Positions 45,556 through 54,483 of a stretch of 64,000 nucleotides of DNA are shown here, piece after piece. This stretch comes from Methylobacterium persicinum (lineage in GTDB: Bacteria > Pseudomonadota > Alphaproteobacteria > Rhizobiales > Beijerinckiaceae). The stretch is taken from contig NZ_BPQX01000007.1 in assembly GCF_022179525.1 (NCBI RefSeq), positions 62,001 to 126,000 on the forward strand. The letters run 5' to 3'. A model generated the notes under the pieces. It saw nothing but the letters and a program-made list of their open reading frames with translations, was not told the origin of the DNA and searched no databases. Made by a program: the position numbers and the translations under genes. How positions within the stretch are numbered: position 1 is the first letter of the stretch; each line of letters begins with the position of its first letter.

Positions 45556-48405
45556 TCAGGCCACCGCCGCCTTCAGCGCCGCGGCGATCCGCTTCAGCCC
45601 GGCTTCCGACTGCCCGGCCTTGAGGTGGACCCGCAGCGCCCGGCGCCCGCGCTCGGCGAGCACCGCGAAGTCGCCCCGGGCCTGAGCCGCCACCACCGTG
45701 CCGAAGCCGAGGCTCCGGCCGGGGATCGGCAGGTCGTCCACCGCGTCCCCGGTGATCTGCACGAACACGCCGGTGTTCGGCCCACCCTTGTAGGCCTGCC
45801 CCGTCGAGTGCAGGAACCGCGGCCCGAATTCGAGGCAGGTCGCGACTTTGCGGGCGTCCCGCACCGTCAGGCGCCCCTCCTGCAGGATCGCGTGGTGGGC
45901 CTCGGTGCGGGGTAGGTAGGCGAGGAGGGCGAGGTAATCCCCCGTCCGCAGGCGGGCGAGATGCGCCTTCATCGCCGCCTCAAGCCCGTCCCGGGCCTGG
46001 GGCAGGGCCTCGGCATTGGCGGTGTCGGCGTAGAGGGCGAGGGTGTCGTCCTCGAACAGGGGCGTCTCCGGGGGGAGGGCGCCACTCTTCTCGGCTTCGG
46101 CGAAGAGCTTCTTCGTCTCGATCTTGCTCGCTTCCACGTCCGGCTGGTCGAACGGGTTGATGCCGAGCATCGCGCCGGCCACGGCCGTAGCGATCTCCAG
46201 CCGGTAGAATTCCTGCGAGAGCTGCTCGACCCCGTCGAGGCCGATCCGCGCGATCGGGTGTCCGTCCTTCTCCAGGGCGGAGAGGGCGGCGTCCTGGGCC
46301 GGGTCGGCCTGGGAATCGAGGCGCAGGTACAGGAAGAACCGGTCGTGCCCGTAGACCGCCGGCACGCCCGCCGGCTCGCCATCGACCGGGATCAGCCCCT
46401 TGCCGACCTTGCCGGTGGACTCGGCGATGAGCTGCTCCGCCCAGGCGCCGAAGCTGGCGATGGCGGGGGAGGCGATCACCGTCACCTTATCCCGACCCTT
46501 CAACGCCGCCGCGCCCATGGCGGTGCCGAGCAGCACGCCGGGGTTCACCGCCGGCGGCACGGCCGGCCCGCAGGAGCGGACCATGATTCGCGCCCGGTCC
46601 AGGCCTTCCTTCACATCGAGGCCCATGGCCGCCGCCGGCACGAGGCCGAAGGCCGAGAGCACCGAGTAGCGCCCGCCGATCTGCTTCACGCCGTAGAAGA
46701 TCTTCTTGAAGTTCTGCGCCTTGGCCGCCTTCTCCATGTCGGAGCCGGGGTCGGTGACGGCGACGAAATGGTCGCCGACCTTATCTCCAACGGTCTGCTT
46801 CACGCGGTCGTAGAAGTAATCGCGAAAAACGTTGGGCTCCAAGGTCGAGCCGGACTTCGACGAGACGATGAACAGCGTCCGGGCGAGGTCGATCTCCGCC
46901 TCGACGGCGCGGACTTCATCCGGGTGGGTCGAATCGAGGATGCGCAGGGCCGGGAAGCCCGACCGCTGGCCGTAGGTCAGGCTCAGCACTTCCGGCCCGA
47001 GGCTGGAACCGCCCATGCCGAGCACCACTGCATGGGTGAAGCCCTCGGCCTTCACCCAGTCGGAGAAGGCGGCGTAGTCGGCGGCCTTCTCGAGCTCCTC
47101 CTCGACGATGTGCAGCCAGCCGAGCCAGTTCGCCTCGTCGGCGCCGGTCCAGACGCTGGCGTCGCGGGCCCAGAGGCGGCGAATCGCGCCGCTCGCCCGC
47201 CAAGATTCCACCGCCTTCTTCGCGTCCTCGGCCAGGGGCTCGTCCAGCGCCAGGGCCATCGGGTCGAGGCGGGCGCCCAGCAGCGCGACGCGCTTGCCGG
47301 CCACCGCGCCGAGCAGGTTGTCGGCGGCGTCGATAAACAGCTGCACGCCCTCCTCGACGAGCTGCCGGGCCACGGCCTCGATGTCGATGCCGGCCCGGGC
47401 GAGGCGGGCCATCACCGCCTCGGCGCCGGGCACGTCCTCCTCGATGGTTGCGCGGACCTCGCCGTGGTCGCGGAAGGCGGCCATGGTGGCCGGCGGCATG
47501 GTGTTGACGGTGTTCGGGCCGATCAGCTCCTCGACGTAGAGCACGTCGGAATAGGCCTTGTTCTTGGTGCCTGTGGAGGCCCAGAGCAGGCGCTGCGCCT
47601 TGGCGCCCTTTTCCGCGAGGGCCTGCCATTTCGCCTCGCCGAAGATGCGCTTGTAGCGCTGGTAGGCGAGCTTGGCGTTGGCGATGGCGACCTTGCCCTT
47701 GAGGCTGCCGAGCGCGGTCTTCTCATCGGGATCGTTGGCCTGGGCGATCTTCTCGTCGAGCAGCTTGTCGACCAAGCTGTCGATGCGGCTGATGAAGAAG
47801 CTCGCCACGCTGGCGATGCGGGAGACGTCGTGGCCGGCCTTTGCCCGCTCGTCGAGCCCGTCGATGAACGCCCTCGCCACCGCCTCGTAGGCTTCCTGCG
47901 AGAACAGCAGCGTGACGTTGATCGAGATGCCCTCGGCGGTGAGTTGCCGGATCGCCGGGATGCCCTCCGGGGTGGCGGGCACCTTCACCATCAGGTTGTC
48001 CCGGCCGACCGCCTTGTGCAGGCGCCGCGCCTCGTGCAGCGTCTCCTGCGTGTCGAGGGCGAGGTAGGGGGAGACTTCCAGGCTGACATAGCCGTCCGCC
48101 CCGTCGCTCGCCTCGTAGACCGGGCGCAGCACATCCGCCGCGGCCTGGATGTCGGCGATGGCGAGGCCCTCGTAGAGATCGATGACCCGGCTGTCGCCGG
48201 TCTCCTGCACGGCCTTGAGGCTGGCGTCGTACTCTTCCGAGTGGCCGATCGCCTTCTCGAAGATCGCCGGGTTGGAGGTGACGCCCCGCAGACCGTCCTC
48301 CTCGACGAGCTTCTTCAGCTCGCCCTTCTCGATGAAACCGCGGGCGACGAAGTCGAGCCAGACGGCCTGATCCTGTTGCTCGTGCAGGGCCTTGAGCGCG
48401 TTCAT
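45556..48405 (-). CDS. tal-pgi: Bifunctional transaldolase / glucose-6-phosphate isomerase
   Basis: A 949-aa fusion. The transaldolase half (residues 1-~365) contains SNPAIFEKAIGHSEEYD, the strand with EVSPYLALDT and the Schiff-base lysine in MVKVPATPEG. The glucose-6-phosphate isomerase half (~380-949) contains MGGSSLGPEVLS, SSKSGSTLEPNVFRDYF and DPGSDMEK. It would interconvert sedoheptulose-7-phosphate plus glyceraldehyde-3-phosphate with erythrose-4-phosphate plus fructose-6-phosphate, and fructose- with glucose-6-phosphate. The family is known; the fused product sits on the same strand as transketolase and gnd. Confidence 0.95.
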   Translation of the reverse strand: MNALKALHEQQDQAVWLDFVARGFIEKGELKKLVEEDGLRGVTSNPAIFEKAIGHSEEYDASLKAVQETGDSRVIDLYEGLAIADIQAAADVLRPVYEASDGADGYVSLEVSPYLALDTQETLHEARRLHKAVGRDNLMVKVPATPEGIPAIRQLTAEGISINVTLLFSQEAYEAVARAFIDGLDERAKAGHDVSRIASVASFFISRIDSLVDKLLDEKIAQANDPDEKTALGSLKGKVAIANAKLAYQRYKRIFGEAKWQALAEKGAKAQRLLWASTGTKNKAYSDVLYVEELIGPNTVNTMPPATMAAFRDHGEVRATIEEDVPGAEAVMARLARAGIDIEAVARQLVEEGVQLFIDAADNLLGAVAGKRVALLGARLDPMALALDEPLAEDAKKAVESWRASGAIRRLWARDASVWTGADEANWLGWLHIVEEELEKAADYAAFSDWVKAEGFTHAVVLGMGGSSLGPEVLSLTYGQRSGFPALRILDSTHPDEVRAVEAEIDLARTLFIVSSKSGSTLEPNVFRDYFYDRVKQTVGDKVGDHFVAVTDPGSDMEKAAKAQNFKKIFYGVKQIGGRYSVLSAFGLVPAAAMGLDVKEGLDRARIMVRSCGPAVPPAVNPGVLLGTAMGAAALKGRDKVTVIASPAIASFGAWAEQLIAESTGKVGKGLIPVDGEPAGVPAVYGHDRFFLYLRLDSQADPAQDAALSALEKDGHPIARIGLDGVEQLSQEFYRLEIATAVAGAMLGINPFDQPDVEASKIETKKLFAEAEKSGALPPETPLFEDDTLALYADTANAEALPQARDGLEAAMKAHLARLRTGDYLALLAYLPRTEAHHAILQEGRLTVRDARKVATCLEFGPRFLHSTGQAYKGGPNTGVFVQITGDAVDDLPIPGRSLGFGTVVAAQARGDFAVLAERGRRALRVHLKAGQSEAGLKRIAAALKAAVA

Positions 48406-48485
48406 GTCCGAGCCTCGTCTGTCAATCGCACCTTCCCGCGGAGGGGTGGTGCGAACTTCCGGTGTTCCTGCCGATCCCTCCCCCC

Positions 48486-48596
48486 ACCTCAGCCTGAGGA
48501 GCGGCGTCAGCCGCTTCGAAGGAGGGCTCCAGAGATCGCTGAGCCTTCTGGAGCCCTCCTTCGAGGCCCGCCGAGGCGGCCACCTCAGGATGAGGA
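48486..48596. repeat. Palindromic repeat, family 1 (copy f)
   Basis: Complete copy in the 247-bp gap between tkt and tal-pgi. Adjacent to it is a short GC-rich palindrome at about 48625-48650. No other feature in the gap. Confidence 0.9.
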
Positions 48597-48652
48597 GAGG
48601 GGGTGGGATGCGTGTCGCAACCCTCCCCCGCAGAGGGGGGAGGGTAATCACC

Positions 48653-50728
48653 TCAGTGCTTGTGCTTCTTCACCTGCGCCTTGGCGGCTTCCAGGACCTT
48701 CTCAGGGGTAAACCCGAACTTGCTCAGGAGATCCTTCAGGGGCGCCGAGGCGCCGAAGGTGTGCATGCCGATGATCATGCCCTCGGAGCCGGCATAGCGG
48801 TCCCAGCCGATCACGCTGCCCTGCTCGACGGCGACCCGGGCCTTCACCGCGGGCGGCAGCACGGAATGGCGGTACGCCTCGTCCTGCCGCTCGAACAGAT
48901 CCCACGAGGGCATCGAGACCACCCGGGCCTTCACGCCCTCGGCGGTCAGGGCGTCGTAGGCGCCCAGGCACAGCTGCACCTCCGATCCGGAGGCCATCAG
49001 GATCACCTCCGGCGTCCCCTCGCAATCGGCCAGCACGTAGCCGCCCTTGGCGGTGCCCGAGGCCGCGCCGTATTTCGACCGGTCGAGGGTCGGCAGCGGC
49101 TGGCGGGACAGGGCCAAAACCGCCGGCTGGTTCTTGAGCGAAAAAATCACCCGGTAGGCTTCCGCCACCTCGTTGGCGTCCGCCGGGCGCAGCGTCACGA
49201 GGCCGGGGATGCAGCGCAGGGAGAGCAGTTGCTCCACCGGCTGGTGGGTCGGCCCGTCCTCGCCCACGCCGATCGAGTCGTGGGTGAAGATGTGGAAGAC
49301 CGGCAGTTCCATCAGCGCGGCGAGCCGGATCGGCGGACGCATGTAGTCGGCGAAGACGAGGAAGGTCGCGCCGTAGGCCCGCAGCCCCGAGAGGCCGAGG
49401 CCGTTCACGATCGAGCCCATGGCATGCTCGCGCACGCCGAAGTGGACGTTGCGCCCGCCGGGGTTCAGGGGGGTGAGGGAGCCCGCCCCCTCGAAGGTCA
49501 GGTTCGACTTGTTGGACGGCGCGAGGTCCGCCGAGCCGCCGAGCATGAACGGGACATGCTGGGCGATGGCGTTCAGCACCTTGCCCGAGGATTCGCGTGT
49601 GGCGAGGCCCTTGGCATCCGGCTCAAAGAACGGGATGTCCTTGTCCCATCCCTCCGGAAGGCGCCCTTCTAGGAAGGCATCGAGTTGTTCGGCATGGGCG
49701 GCGTCGCTCTCCTTCGCCTTGGCGAACAGGCCCTGCCATTCGTCGTAGAGGGCGGCCCCGCGCTTGCCGATCCCATCGCGAAAGTTCTCGTGGACGCCGT
49801 CGGGGACGAGGAACTGCGCATCCTCCGGCCAGCCGTAGAGCCGCTTGGCACCCTTGACCTCGTCCTCGCCGAGCGCGTCGGAATGGGCCTTTGACGTCCC
49901 CTGCTTCTTCGGAGCACCATAGCCGATCACCGACTTGACGATGATCAGCGTCGGCCGGTCCCGGCTTGCCACGAAGGTGTCGAGGGCGGCCGTGATGGCG
50001 TGGATGTCGTTGGCGTCGGCGACCCGAAGCACCTGCCAGCCATAGGCGAGGAAGCGCGTCGCCACCTCCTCACCGAAGGCGAGTTCCGTGTGGCCCTCGA
50101 TGGTGATCGTGTTGTCGTCGTAGATCCAGCAGAGATTCGACAGGCGCAGGTGGCCGGCGATGGAGGCGGCCTCCGACGCGACGCCCTCCATCAGGTCGCC
50201 GTCCGAGCACATTGCGTAGACGTTGTAGTCGAACAGGTTCAGTCCGGGGCGGTTGAGATGCTCCCCGAGGAACCGGCTGCCCATCGCCATGCCGACGGAG
50301 TTCGCCACGCCCTGGCCGAGGGGGCCGGTTGTGGTCTCGACGCCGGTGGTGAAGTGGTACTCCGGGTGGCCGGGGGTGCGGCTGTCGATCTGCCGGAAGC
50401 GCTTGATCTCGTCCAGGCTCACGGCGGGAGCGTTGCCGCCGTCCTTCTCGGCCACGTTGGCGAGGTGCAGCAGGGCGTAGAGCAGCATGGAGGCGTGGCC
50501 GCAGGACAGCACGAAGCGGTCGCGATTCGGCCAGTGCGGATGCGCGGGATCGTAGCGCAGATACCGGTTCCACAGGGTGTAGGCGACGGGCGCCAGCGCC
50601 ATCGGCGCACCGGCATGCCCGGAATTGGCCTTCTGCACCGCGTCGATCGCCAGCGTGCGGATGGTGTCGATGCTGAGCTTGTCGATCTCGGCAAGCCCGG
50701 CGCGGGCAGGTGTGTCGGCTCCGCTCAT
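48653..50728 (-). CDS. tkt: Transketolase
   Basis: This TPP-dependent enzyme of 691 aa exchanges two-carbon units among pentose and other sugar phosphates. Thiamine-binding motif CSDGDLMEG (N-terminal domain), histidine loop KANSGHAGAPMALAP, pyrimidine-binding region GVREHAMGSIVNG and C-terminal domain from about residue 550. The first loop has GHAG where most have GHPG. It starts 18 bases after the GH15 stop, so the two are likely co-transcribed. Confidence 0.95.
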   Translation of the reverse strand: MSGADTPARAGLAEIDKLSIDTIRTLAIDAVQKANSGHAGAPMALAPVAYTLWNRYLRYDPAHPHWPNRDRFVLSCGHASMLLYALLHLANVAEKDGGNAPAVSLDEIKRFRQIDSRTPGHPEYHFTTGVETTTGPLGQGVANSVGMAMGSRFLGEHLNRPGLNLFDYNVYAMCSDGDLMEGVASEAASIAGHLRLSNLCWIYDDNTITIEGHTELAFGEEVATRFLAYGWQVLRVADANDIHAITAALDTFVASRDRPTLIIVKSVIGYGAPKKQGTSKAHSDALGEDEVKGAKRLYGWPEDAQFLVPDGVHENFRDGIGKRGAALYDEWQGLFAKAKESDAAHAEQLDAFLEGRLPEGWDKDIPFFEPDAKGLATRESSGKVLNAIAQHVPFMLGGSADLAPSNKSNLTFEGAGSLTPLNPGGRNVHFGVREHAMGSIVNGLGLSGLRAYGATFLVFADYMRPPIRLAALMELPVFHIFTHDSIGVGEDGPTHQPVEQLLSLRCIPGLVTLRPADANEVAEAYRVIFSLKNQPAVLALSRQPLPTLDRSKYGAASGTAKGGYVLADCEGTPEVILMASGSEVQLCLGAYDALTAEGVKARVVSMPSWDLFERQDEAYRHSVLPPAVKARVAVEQGSVIGWDRYAGSEGMIIGMHTFGASAPLKDLLSKFGFTPEKVLEAAKAQVKKHKH

Positions 50729-50746
50729 GAGTGGTCGTCCTGTTCT

Positions 50747-52609
50747 CTAGCTCTGTCGCAGCGCCGCGTTGCGGCGGTGAACGGCGGGGGGCGCCCCGTC
50801 AGCCTTACCGCCCTGTTTCTCCGCCGGCCCCTCGTCCCGGGCATAGCTGAAGAGCGTGTTGACGAGGGCCACGTGGGTGAACGCCTGCGGATAGTTACCC
50901 ACAAGACGCTCGGCTTGCACGTCATACTCTTCGCTCACGAGGCCGAGATCGTTGCAGATTCCGATCAGGCGCTCGATCAGCGCCCGGGCCTCGTCCCGCC
51001 GGCCGAGGCCAATGAGATTGTCCGCGTACCAGTAAGTGCAAGGGAGGAAGGCGCCTTCGTTGCCGGAAAGGCCGTCGGTCGTCTGGCCTTCCGTTTCGTA
51101 GCGCAGGATAAAACCGTTCCGCATCAGGTCCCGGCCGATGGCCTCGACGGTGCCGACCACCCGGGGATCGTGCTGCGGCAGGAAGCCGGTATGGGCCATG
51201 AGCAGCAGGCTCGCATCCAGGGCCTTCGACCCGTAGGACTGGACGAAGCTGTTGAGGGACTTGTCGAAGCCCTTCTCGCAGACCTCGGCGTGGATCTCGT
51301 CCCGAATCGCCCGCCACCGCTCCGCCTGTTCGTGCGTCGCGCCGGACTTGTCGAGTTCGTGCATGCGCAGGGCCCGGTCGAAGGCCACCCAGGCCATCAC
51401 CTTGGAATGGACGAAGTGCCGCGGACCGCCGCGCACCTCCCAGATGCCCTCGTCGGGCCGTGTCCAGGCGGTCTCCAGGTGCCCGAGGATGGCGAGGCCG
51501 ACCCGGCGACCGTCCTCGCTCACCGGAAGGCCGCGGGCGTGGGCTTGGTACAGGGCGTCGAACAGTTCGCCGTAGACGTCGAGCTGGAACTGGGCGGCGG
51601 CGGCATTCCCGATCCGTACCGGCTTCGAGTTCTCGTAGCCGGGAAGCCAGTCGAGCTCGATCTCCGGCAGCAGGCGCTCGCCGCCGATGCCGTAGAGGAT
51701 GTGAGCCTGCTCGGGGTTGCCCGCCACGGCCCGCAGGAGCCAGTTAAGCCAACTGCGGGCCTCCTCGATATAGCCCCCGTCCATGAGCGCGATGAGCGTG
51801 AGGGTCGAGTCGCGCAGCCAGCAGAAGCGGTAATCCCAGTTCCGCTCGCCGCCGAGACCTTCCGGCAGGGAGGCCGTGGGCGCGGCGACGATCCCGCCGG
51901 TGGGATGGTAGATCAACGCCTTGAGGGTCAGGAGGGAGCGCTGGATCAGGGGATCCCACGGCGTGCCCTCGGCACGGCAGCGCTTCGACCAGTCGCGCCA
52001 GGCCTGATCGGTCGCCTCCAGGGCGGCCCGGGGCTCCATCGGGGAGGGGTCCGGTTCGTGGGAGGGGCCGTAGCTCAGGACGAAGCGGCGGTGCTCCCCC
52101 GCATGGAGGGTGAACTCGCCCACCGTCGTCTGCTGCTCGGTCCCGTGCAGGCGTACATCGGTGCGCAGGACCACCTTGTGTGGGCCGGAGACGGCGCGCA
52201 GGTCCCCGAGTTCCGAATGGGAGACCCAGGGCACCGCCGAGCCGTAATCGAACCGCACCGCCATCTCCATGCGCATGGCCACGCGCCCGTGGACGCCCTG
52301 GACGAGGCGGACGAGATGCGGGCCGTCGCCGGTCGGCATGAAGTCGGTGACGAGGACCTCGCCCTGGCGGGTCTTGTGGCGGGTCTCGAGGACGAGGCTT
52401 CCCTGCCGGTAGGCCCAGCTGGTCTCAACGTGCTCAGCCTCCGGGCGGATTTCCCAGAATCCGTGCTCGCGGGTGCCTAGGAGGGAGGTGAACAGCGCGG
52501 CGGCATCGAAGCGCGGCCAGCACAGCCAGTCGATGCTGCCCTTCCGGCTGACCAGGGCCGCGGAACGGCCGTCGCCGAGAAGGGCGTAATCCTCAATGCG
52601 TTCGGCCAT
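50747..52609 (-). CDS. Glycoside hydrolase family 15 protein (glucoamylase/trehalase-like)
   Basis: This 620-aa protein of GH15 type acts on alpha-glucosides. A beta-sandwich N-terminal domain (~1-240) precedes an (alpha/alpha)6 barrel with the substrate loops LGGERNWDYRFCWLRDST and the catalytic-region SEEYDVQAERLVGNYPQAF. GH15 includes glucoamylases and trehalases of actinobacterial type; which is not determined here. No signal peptide, so intracellular, which favours trehalose or glycogen-derived substrate. It leads the pentose-phosphate gene cluster, suggesting glucose release feeds it. Glycine-rich ribosome site precedes ATG 52609. Confidence 0.9.
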   Translation of the reverse strand: MAERIEDYALLGDGRSAALVSRKGSIDWLCWPRFDAAALFTSLLGTREHGFWEIRPEAEHVETSWAYRQGSLVLETRHKTRQGEVLVTDFMPTGDGPHLVRLVQGVHGRVAMRMEMAVRFDYGSAVPWVSHSELGDLRAVSGPHKVVLRTDVRLHGTEQQTTVGEFTLHAGEHRRFVLSYGPSHEPDPSPMEPRAALEATDQAWRDWSKRCRAEGTPWDPLIQRSLLTLKALIYHPTGGIVAAPTASLPEGLGGERNWDYRFCWLRDSTLTLIALMDGGYIEEARSWLNWLLRAVAGNPEQAHILYGIGGERLLPEIELDWLPGYENSKPVRIGNAAAAQFQLDVYGELFDALYQAHARGLPVSEDGRRVGLAILGHLETAWTRPDEGIWEVRGGPRHFVHSKVMAWVAFDRALRMHELDKSGATHEQAERWRAIRDEIHAEVCEKGFDKSLNSFVQSYGSKALDASLLLMAHTGFLPQHDPRVVGTVEAIGRDLMRNGFILRYETEGQTTDGLSGNEGAFLPCTYWYADNLIGLGRRDEARALIERLIGICNDLGLVSEEYDVQAERLVGNYPQAFTHVALVNTLFSYARDEGPAEKQGGKADGAPPAVHRRNAALRQS

Positions 52610-52757
52610 CAGGCCACCCCCGGTCCGCCAGTGACCGCGAACTAGGATGGCGCGGCGCGGGGACCAGGGGCAAGGTCGCGGCGGTGCAGCACGGGCGGAC
52701 CGGCGTGGGCCTGTCGTCCGCCGTGCGGGATCCGGTGTGAACTGCTCCCACCGATCC

Positions 52758-52870
52758 CCCTCATCCTGAGGTGCCGGCGCGAGCGGCGGCCTCGAAGGAG
52801 GGCTCCAACGGGCGCAGCGCGCGCTGGGACCCTCCTTCGAAACGGCTTCGCCTCGCCTCAGGATGAGGGG
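52758..52870. repeat. Palindromic repeat, family 1 (copy g, divergent inner part)
   Basis: Outer arms CCTCATCCTGAGGTG and CTCAGGATGAGGGG are kept while the inner loop has changed. It fills most of the 320-bp gap before the unknown gene at 52930; nothing else is seen there. Confidence 0.85.
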
Positions 52871-52929
52871 GGATGGGTCGGAACGACGGTCGGAAACCGC
52901 GTGTCGCGCCGATCCGTCCGGAAGGCGCT

Positions 52930-53544
52930 CTACAGCAGCCGGTCGGCGATGACCGAGACCGAGCCCTTCACCACCGATTGCCCGCTGCGGACGAGATCGG
53001 TCGCACCGCCGGTGATCTGCTCCACGCGCATGCCGATCCCGGCCCCGACCTCCCGGGCCACCGGGACAATGGCCTCGGCCACCGACTCGGCGAAGGGCAG
53101 GGCCGAGGGGGTGGGCGCGGATGGGCCCCGCTGCTGCGACCCACCGGATAGGTCCGCTGACGGTCGTGCCGGGTTGAAGGGGTCGTCTTGGACGGTCGGA
53201 TCCTGGCAACGGCGGCCGAGGCAGCCGCGGCGCCCCGCGGCGGCGAGGCGGCGGGCCGGCCGTGGCGCCGGGGTGGCGCCCGCCGACTTGGCCGGCATCG
53301 CCGGCAGGGCGGAGGTCGTCACCGGATCCGCCGTCAGGGGGAAGACCTCCGAGAAGGCGATCACGGCGGGGGGCCGGGCGGCCGGGCCGGCGGCCGGGGC
53401 GGCCGGCTCCGTCATGGCGAGGCTCGGCGTGCCGGATACGGGGATCATCCGCGCGGCGGACGGGGGAGGGGTGTCCTGCTTCGTGCAGTAGACGGAGGCC
53501 GCCGCCAGCAGCGCGACGGTGACGAGGGTCGGAAGGAACGGCAT
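52930..53544 (-). CDS. Exported or membrane-anchored protein of unknown function
   Basis: This 204-aa protein has a hydrophobic N-terminal helix (MPFLPTLVTVALLAAASVYC) with a cysteine just after it, then a Pro/Ala-rich low-complexity stretch, an RRCQDP-type basic segment and a C-terminal amphipathic helix region (GIGMRVEQITGGATDLVRSG). The ATG 53544 was chosen because the hydrophobic segment starts there; the ORF is open upstream to 53820. No family recognised. It is divergent from nasT. Confidence 0.5.
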   Translation of the reverse strand: MPFLPTLVTVALLAAASVYCTKQDTPPPSAARMIPVSGTPSLAMTEPAAPAAGPAARPPAVIAFSEVFPLTADPVTTSALPAMPAKSAGATPAPRPARRLAAAGRRGCLGRRCQDPTVQDDPFNPARPSADLSGGSQQRGPSAPTPSALPFAESVAEAIVPVAREVGAGIGMRVEQITGGATDLVRSGQSVVKGSVSVIADRLL

Positions 53545-53843
53545 CGTCACGCGACCGCCGGCATCCGCCATGGCGGGCCGGTCCTGGGGCCGGCACGGCG
53601 TTTCCACCGAAGTACGATCAGGCCCGCGCATCCGCTTTTCGACCCTCTCAACGTCTCCGAGGCGGTCAGAAGGCCGCGACATTGCGGCAGAAGCTGGACC
53701 GAATGATTGCGTGGCGGTAACCGCGGAACAACACCCCGGCGGGAAGAGCACGAGAAGCTCGGCCGGGGCACATCCCTTGCGTCCCGGCCGGTGGCCCCGC
53801 CCCCGCTGGGCATCGGGCAAGACCCGCCCCAGAACGGGCCGCG

Positions 53844-54431
53844 ATGACCGAATCGAGCCTCACCGTCGCCGTGATCGACCCGAGCCAGGCCCGCGCGGCC
53901 ATCCTGGAAGAAGGCCTGCGCGCCGCCGGGATCGGGCGGATCGTCGTGCTGCCGGACACGGCCGACCTTCAGGAGCGGGTCAGCGCCCTCAAGCCCGATG
54001 TGGTGGTGATCCATCTGGAGAGTCCGAGCCGGGACATCCTGGAGCAGATGTCTGGCGTCTCCCGCCATGCCGGGCGGCCGGTGGCGATGTTCGTCGACCG
54101 CTCGGATACGACAATGATGGAGGCTGCCGTCGATGCGGGCATCTCCGCCTACGTCGTGGACGGCCTGCGCCCGGAGCGCATCAAGTCGATCATCGACATC
54201 GCGATCCTGCGCTTCAACGCCTTCGCCCGGCTCCAGCGGGAGCTCTCGGAGGCGAGGGGCGAACTCGCCGACCGCAAGCTGATCGAGCGGGCGAAGGGCA
54301 TCCTGATGAATCTCAAGGGCCTATCCGAGGAAGAGGCCTACAGGCAGCTCCGGCGCAAGGCCATGAACGAGAAGCGCAAGATCGCCGACATCGCCAGGGC
54401 CATCGTCACCACGGCGGACCTTCTCGGATGA
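53844..54431 (+). CDS. nasT: NasT-type ANTAR-domain response regulator/antiterminator
   Basis: NasT binds leader RNA of nitrate-assimilation operons and prevents termination; NasS restrains it until nitrate is present. The 195-aa protein has an N-terminal receiver fold and, from about residue 130, the ANTAR three-helix RNA-binding domain with RKLIERAKGILMNLKGLSEE and KAMNEKRKIADIA. At residue 57 there is His (codon CAT at 54012) in VVVIHLESPSRD, where related NasT proteins have Asp (VIDLENPSRD type). The other acidic residue Asp12 (VIDPSQ) is present. The ATG begins the conserved part. It is followed by nasS 52 bases downstream. Confidence 0.93.
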   Translation: MTESSLTVAVIDPSQARAAILEEGLRAAGIGRIVVLPDTADLQERVSALKPDVVVIHLESPSRDILEQMSGVSRHAGRPVAMFVDRSDTTMMEAAVDAGISAYVVDGLRPERIKSIIDIAILRFNAFARLQRELSEARGELADRKLIERAKGILMNLKGLSEEEAYRQLRRKAMNEKRKIADIARAIVTTADLLG

Positions 54432-54483
54432 GGGCGGCGGTGGGACGGTGGGAAGGGTGCACCTCCTTCCGAAAGGGGCAGCC

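Noticed and set aside
45961-48711. A 916-codon plus-strand frame across tal-pgi
   Set aside because: It mirrors the transaldolase/isomerase gene, has no recognisable motif, and runs through a repeat at its end.
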